A DNA stretch of 64,000 bases from Sphagnum magellanicum (taxonomy: Eukaryota; Streptophyta; Sphagnopsida; Sphagnales; Sphagnaceae): positions 10,168,001-10,232,000 of the forward strand of contig CM038915.1 of the NCBI GenBank assembly GCA_021904315.1, in the 5' to 3' direction. Both the position numbers and the translations under genes were made by a program. The notes beneath the pieces were generated by a model. That model was not told where the DNA came from. It saw only the letters and a program-made list of their open reading frames with translations, and ran no database searches. Positions 59,906 to 64,000 of the stretch are shown one piece after another (the stretch's first letter is position 1; each line of letters begins with the position of its first letter).

Positions 59906-61889
59906 GAGGTGGTGGACCCAATACATGACACCATTAACTCATTTTATTTGGATGCACGGCTTATGACAATGCCAAGTGTGATAATTGGAGTTAGGATCTT
60001 CTATGTAATAAGCAGGTTTTTTTTTGGGAGTGCTTCTTTTTTTTTTTGAGAAAAAACTTGGTAAAACATGTATTTTTTCAGCAAAAATTCATCACTTTGG
60101 CGAAAAAAAACTTAAATGAATAAAGAGGGAAAAAAATGCTAAGGGGTTAAGAAAGTATTCACCATACTTACTAGCTCATCTATGAATCAATTAAATAGTG
60201 ACAACTTAGAAGCATTTCCGAGAGTAAGTTATTTGTATTTTTTATTGCCCAACACCCCATTTGGTCACATTACAACAATGAAAAAAACTTGGATATAAAA
60301 GTCCTTAGTTACAAATGGGTTACTAAGTACTAACCAAGGAAGAAAATGATGACAAAGAGTTTTCGGATTAAAAAGTTTAGGCAGCCAATGAGAAGGCTCA
60401 ACATGCACTCGGGAGGGCCCAATTCTTTTTCTTTGGGGGTGGGGAGAGACGGGGGCAGGCAAGGGGGGGTGGGGTTTGATTTTTTTATTAAAAAATTTCT
60501 GGATTTTGGTGCTCACATCTTGTTCTCACCAGGTTCCCAATGAAGCTCTCGGTGTATGGATGAAGTTCCCATGGGATTCCCTAAGCTGTTCCCAATAGCA
60601 CCACACTTTGTCCCATGTCTTTTGCCCAAATTTCTCCCCTTGTAAACTCTATAGCTAGAACAGAGAGAAACATTAGGGTAAACTAGCTCATCATCGATCG
60701 CCTGCCTATGACCGAACACTTTGGTATATCTTTCTCAATTCTTATCCATTTTGAGTGATTTAAAATGTTATCGGAGCGCCTTCTCAAGATCTACAAAATC
60801 ATCTTTCAAATGCAAAGCACAAGGACCAGCCAAAAAAAAAAGCGATAAAAAAAAAAACATTTTTTCAAATTGCAAAACACATTTAAAAAAATTTGTTTCA
60901 TTTTGACCCCCTCTTACTTTCAAACCTCATAATTTTTATTTTTTTTATTCATTTTAAATGATTTAAAGTGCTATAGGAGTGCCACCTGAAGTTTTACAAA
61001 TCATCTTTGAACTTTAATAGCAACAGACCAACATGCAAAGAATTTTTTGAGTAATTGGGAACCAGCCATTGTAGTGTTCAGTGGTTTGTTTTTCTGAGTT
61101 CTTGACCCCTCTCTTGGGGGTGTTGTAACTTTCTCAAATCTACTTCATTTTTGACGATTTTTAATGCGCCAGATGCCTCAATAAGAGGGGTTCAAGTTTT
61201 GTTTGGACACCAGAAATGATGGAGTCCTCCTCTTGGATCTGGTCTACCTTAAGCGCTTAAGTGTTCGGTCACCAACTGATTTACCCTACATAGTGTGAGT
61301 ATTTTTTGGTTTAGGGCAATCAGAAGACCCATGGAAGAAAAATATAATTAATTAATTTTTAAAATTTAAAAATAATTAAAAAAGCAAAACCCTCTTTGAA
61401 TGAAAAAAACCCCTACTAAACCCCACAACTAATTAATTAATACCAGTAACAAAAGTCGGTACCCACTACCCACCCTCTTAGGGAAGGAGTGTGATTGGTG
61501 GACAGGTTCTTGAGTTTTTAAAAAAAATTATAGAACTGCAGCTCCAAGTTGAAACCGGTGTTGGGCGGCTACCCGGTTTGGCTGATTAGAACCGCCGGTT
61601 CCAGTTAGTAATAACCAAACCAAGGCAAGAATATTTATTTCTTAAGCATAAAGAACATTTTTCCTCGGCTGCTTTTGGGGGACGTTTCGAAAGAAAAATT
61701 GCCCGCTGCTCGGGTGGGCAGTCTGTTATTGCAAAACCCTGCATTTTTCCTGTTTTTGTCCCCCTTGATACCCGTCGGGTATCACTGGATTTTTTTTATT
61801 TAAAAAAATAATCGAGCAGGTCTTTACATTTGCTAAAGGTCCGGTTGTGTAGGCCCTAATTTGCCTTCGGATTTACCCGGCACAAAAAT

Positions 61890-62960
61890 TGGAGAAAAAT
61901 TTCTGGGTTTGTGGAAGCAGAACTGGAGAAAGTTTTTCTGAAGCAAAAAACAAAAGTTGAGAAAAATAAAATCCTGAAGCAAAAAAAAAAGTCAAGAAAA
62001 AAATTCTGAAACAAGAAAAAAAAACCCAAAGTTGAGAAATAAAATTCTGAATAAAAAAGAAGTCAAGAAAAAATTTCTGAAGCAAAAAAAATCCAAAATT
62101 TGAGAGAAAAAAAAATCTGTATAAAAAAACAAACCTTGTGAAAAATGTTTTGAAGCAGAAACAAAAAACCAAAAATTTAAGGGGGGAAAAAAAATCTGAA
62201 GCCAAAAAACAACGTCAAGAAAACATTTCTGAACCAAATGAAAAACCAAAAATTTAAAAAACATTACGAAGCAAAAAAAAAAAAAACCCAAAAATTTGAG
62301 GAGAAAAAATAAATTTGAAGCCAAGAAAAAACGGTCAAGAAAACATTTCTGAACCAAATGAAAAACCAAAAATTTAAAAAACATTAGGAAGCCAAAAAAA
62401 ATAAAAAATCTAAAAATTGAGGAGAAAAATAAAATCTGAAGTCAAAAAAAAGGGTCAAGAAAACATTTCATAACCAAAAGAAAAACCAAAAATTAAAAAA
62501 AATTACGAAGCAAAAAAAAAACAACAAAAATTTGAGGAGAAAAAAAAAATCTGAAGCCAAAAAAATTGGTCAAGAAAACATTTCTGAACCAAAAGAAAAA
62601 TTAAAAACTAAAAAAACATTACGAAGCCAAAATAAAAACCCAAAATTTGAGGAGAAAAATAAAATCTGAAGCCAAAAAAATTGGTCAAGAAAACATTTCT
62701 GAACCAAAAGAAAAACCAAAAATTTTAAAAACACTACGAAGCGAAAAAAAAAAAATCAAAGTCGAGAAAAACAAATCTGAAGCAAAAAAACCAAAAGTTG
62801 AGGGTGAAAAAAAAAATCTGTAGCAAGAAAAAAAATGCAAGAAAAAATTTCTGAAGCAAAATAAAATTCAAAAGTTGAGGAAAAAAAAAAGAAAAAAGAG
62901 TGGAGAAAACAAAATTCTGAAGCCCCAAAAAAAAAAAAAACAAAGCCGAGAAATTGGGCA
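61890..62960 (+). repeat. Purine-rich higher-order tandem array (~118-bp unit built of ~38-bp subunits)
   Basis: A subunit of the type (A)n-TCTGAAGC-(A)n-CCAAAAATTTGAGGAGAAAA recurs every ~35-40 bp. In the centre, three subunits form a larger unit carrying 'gtcaagaaaacatttctga'. GTCAAGAAAACATTTC lies at about 62214, 62334, 62454, 62569 and 62684, spacing 120, 120, 115 and 115 bp. The plus strand is extremely A-rich with very few T. Phe-rich minus-strand frames are a by-product. Confidence 0.85.
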
Positions 62961-63640
62961 GGTTGGTACCTAGTGGAGAAAAGAAAAATATCTGGGTTTG
63001 TTTTTGGTTTGTCGATGGCGAGAGAAGGTAGGTAGGAACACCTGGTAGGTAGGAGAGATGCAGCAACAGCAACAGCAGCGTGGTGCAGAGGCAAGTGGAC
63101 GACGCGGTGAGGAGCGGCAGCTTGTAGCGGGGACTTGGGAGGGGCGCCAGCGGCCAGGCGGGGGCCATTGCTGACTGCATCGTGTGTACCAGTGGGGATG
63201 AGAGAAGAAGAAGACACAAACTCCATGACTGTCTTGTCGCTTGCAGCAGCTAGTAGCAGACGAAGAAATGAAGTAGCCTAGCTCCTTCGCTGATCAATGT
63301 TGCAGTGGAAAGAAATAGATAACCAAGCTTTTGGAGTTAATAGTAGTTTGCAGCAGCAACAACAACTGCATGTACGTGGAATTTGTGTCCTTGCCGCTTG
63401 CAACCCAGAAGGACCCGATCTGCATTGGGGACCCAACAACAATCAGAACCAGTCCGGTGGTAGTCGCAGCAGTAGTCACAGAGAGACACACAGAGACACA
63501 GAGAGAGAGAGAGAGAGAGAGGATTCTGCAGTGGGGGAGCTTTTTGTGGGTAGTGTTGGAAGGAGGAGGGTTGTGTGCCGGGGGCGGGGGAGGGAGGCTT
63601 TCAGTAAATGTGCAGTAGAACGAATTTGTTTGTGAACTTT
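62961..63640 (+). other. GC-richer, repeat-bearing promoter-like region
   Basis: GC content rises sharply after the A-rich array. There is a CAG/CAA run (63058-63080), CpG-rich stretches (63095-63170), a second CAG/CAA run (63350-63366), a (GA)n tract and a G-rich run (63575-63597). Conflicting open frames exist on both strands. It looks like the promoter or leader of a gene to the right. Confidence 0.4.
63500..63522. repeat. (GA)n microsatellite
   Basis: About eleven GA units, in a region that may be a 5' leader. Confidence 0.9.
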
Positions 63641-63685
63641 GTAGGAAAGAAAAGGCAAAACCCATTTCTTTCGTTCGTCTCAGAA

Positions 63686-64000
63686 ATGCGCAAAGTTCTG
63701 CAGGAATGCGAGGGAGAAGAGCGGCGTCGTCTTCGATCCAATGCCAGGTGGGCGCGTTAGGGTTTGAGGGATCCAAATAAAGCTTCTGGTTTTGCACATT
63801 TGCTTTTGTGGAGGTGAAAGGAAGAGCTGGGCATTTTTTTAAAACTCCGTTTTGTGGGTTTTTGCATTTCTCTTGCTTAAGCAGAATGTAGCAGCTCTTT
63901 TTCCTCACACACACACAGAAGCTAGGTCTCCTGGTTTAACATGTCAAGGAGAATTGTGAGGAGGAGAATCGTGGAAGGCAACAGATCTCTGCCCCCCCTC
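63686..64000 (+). CDS. Possible 5' end of an unidentified gene running off the right edge
   Basis: ATG at 63686 opens a short charged frame (MRKVLQECEGEERRRLRSNA) that reaches a donor-like AG|GTGGGC at 63747. The next plus-strand open stretch begins at ATG 63941 (MSRRIVRRRIVEGN) and is still open at the edge. A telo-box-type TTAGGGTTT (63757-63765) follows the donor. Joining the two pieces through an AG near 63948 keeps the frame, but this is only a guess. The protein is not recognised. A 206-codon minus-strand frame overlaps it and is Ser/Leu-repetitive at one end. Confidence 0.25.
63757..63765 (-). promoter_or_regulatory. Telo-box-like motif near the right edge
   Basis: The minus strand reads AAACCCTAA, the canonical telo-box, within the presumed 5' region of an unidentified gene. 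It supports the idea that a gene starts here. Confidence 0.45.

Larger units (their letters stand above)
58500..61880. other. Intergenic DNA with simple repeats, no gene seen
   Basis: Holds the microsatellites and short tandem array listed separately, a G-rich stretch (60428-60475) and many homopolymers. From ~61440 the GC content rises (paired GGTACCCAC-like and CCGGTT-rich sequence). No recognisable exon. Confidence 0.5.

Noticed and set aside
61873..62384. Phe-rich minus-strand frames that look like membrane proteins
   Set aside because: They are by-products of the purine-rich tandem array on the opposite strand. The apparent repeats in the protein are the DNA repeats.
63294..63914. 206-codon minus-strand frame
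   Set aside because: The GA, CAG and GGG repeats produce Ser/Leu/Pro runs in it. The remainder has no recognisable motif. Not excluded, but not supportable.
1..64000. tRNA, rRNA or organelle-derived segments
   Set aside because: I saw no cloverleaf-like gene or recognisable plastid or mitochondrial block by eye. A tRNA scan and organelle search would be needed to exclude them fully.

Overview
This is nuclear DNA of a land plant. The coding regions are split by many short GT-AG introns, two of the genes encode plastid proteins found in green organisms, the intergenic DNA is very AT-rich, and transposon remnants and microsatellites are common. I cannot name the species. Nothing in the window decides between a seed plant and a bryophyte, lycophyte or fern.

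Four genes can be modelled exon by exon. (1) 459-4618, minus strand: plastid TypA/BipA translational GTPase (SVR3 type), ten exons, running off the left edge before its last ~180 codons. (2) 10299-11358, minus strand: RPB10, the small zinc-binding subunit shared by RNA polymerases I, II and III, four exons, complete (73 aa). (3) 21590-27511, minus strand: ABC1K1/PGR6, a plastoglobule-type atypical kinase, fourteen exons, complete (728 aa), with one GC-AG intron. (4) 45861-48534, plus strand: casein kinase 2 regulatory subunit beta, five exons, complete (308 aa). A fifth transcription unit may begin at 63.6-64.0 kb on the plus strand, but I cannot identify it. The four genes share no single pathway. 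Each has a telomere-like box (AACCCTAA or a longer relative) close to its 5' end, which could give them common growth-linked transcription.

The rest is mobile or repetitive. A Tigger/pogo-type DNA transposon with recognisable ends and a dead transposase lies at 12047-13942. A decayed Ty1/copia retrotransposon with LTRs and a 5-bp target duplication spans 35720-44309. Its pol gene is split by ~3.4 kb of foreign AT-rich DNA that carries a ~164-bp satellite-like array. Several families of short inverted-repeat elements occur in two or three copies each: at 28221, 30085 and 53122; at 28834 and 51168; and single foldbacks at 52213, 56037 and 58376. Tandem arrays lie at 5110-7020 (about 66 bp, very degenerate), 59700-59905 (57-68 bp) and 61890-62960 (about 118-bp higher-order unit, strongly purine-rich on one strand). 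Long stretches (7.0-9.9, 14-21, 31-35.7 and 49-58 kb) show no gene I can support.

I found no convincing new multi-gene system. The best leads are structural: the nested satellite inside copia, the purine-rich higher-order array, the hairpin-bearing element family, the shared telo-boxes, and single substitutions at conserved positions of ABC1K1 and RPB10.
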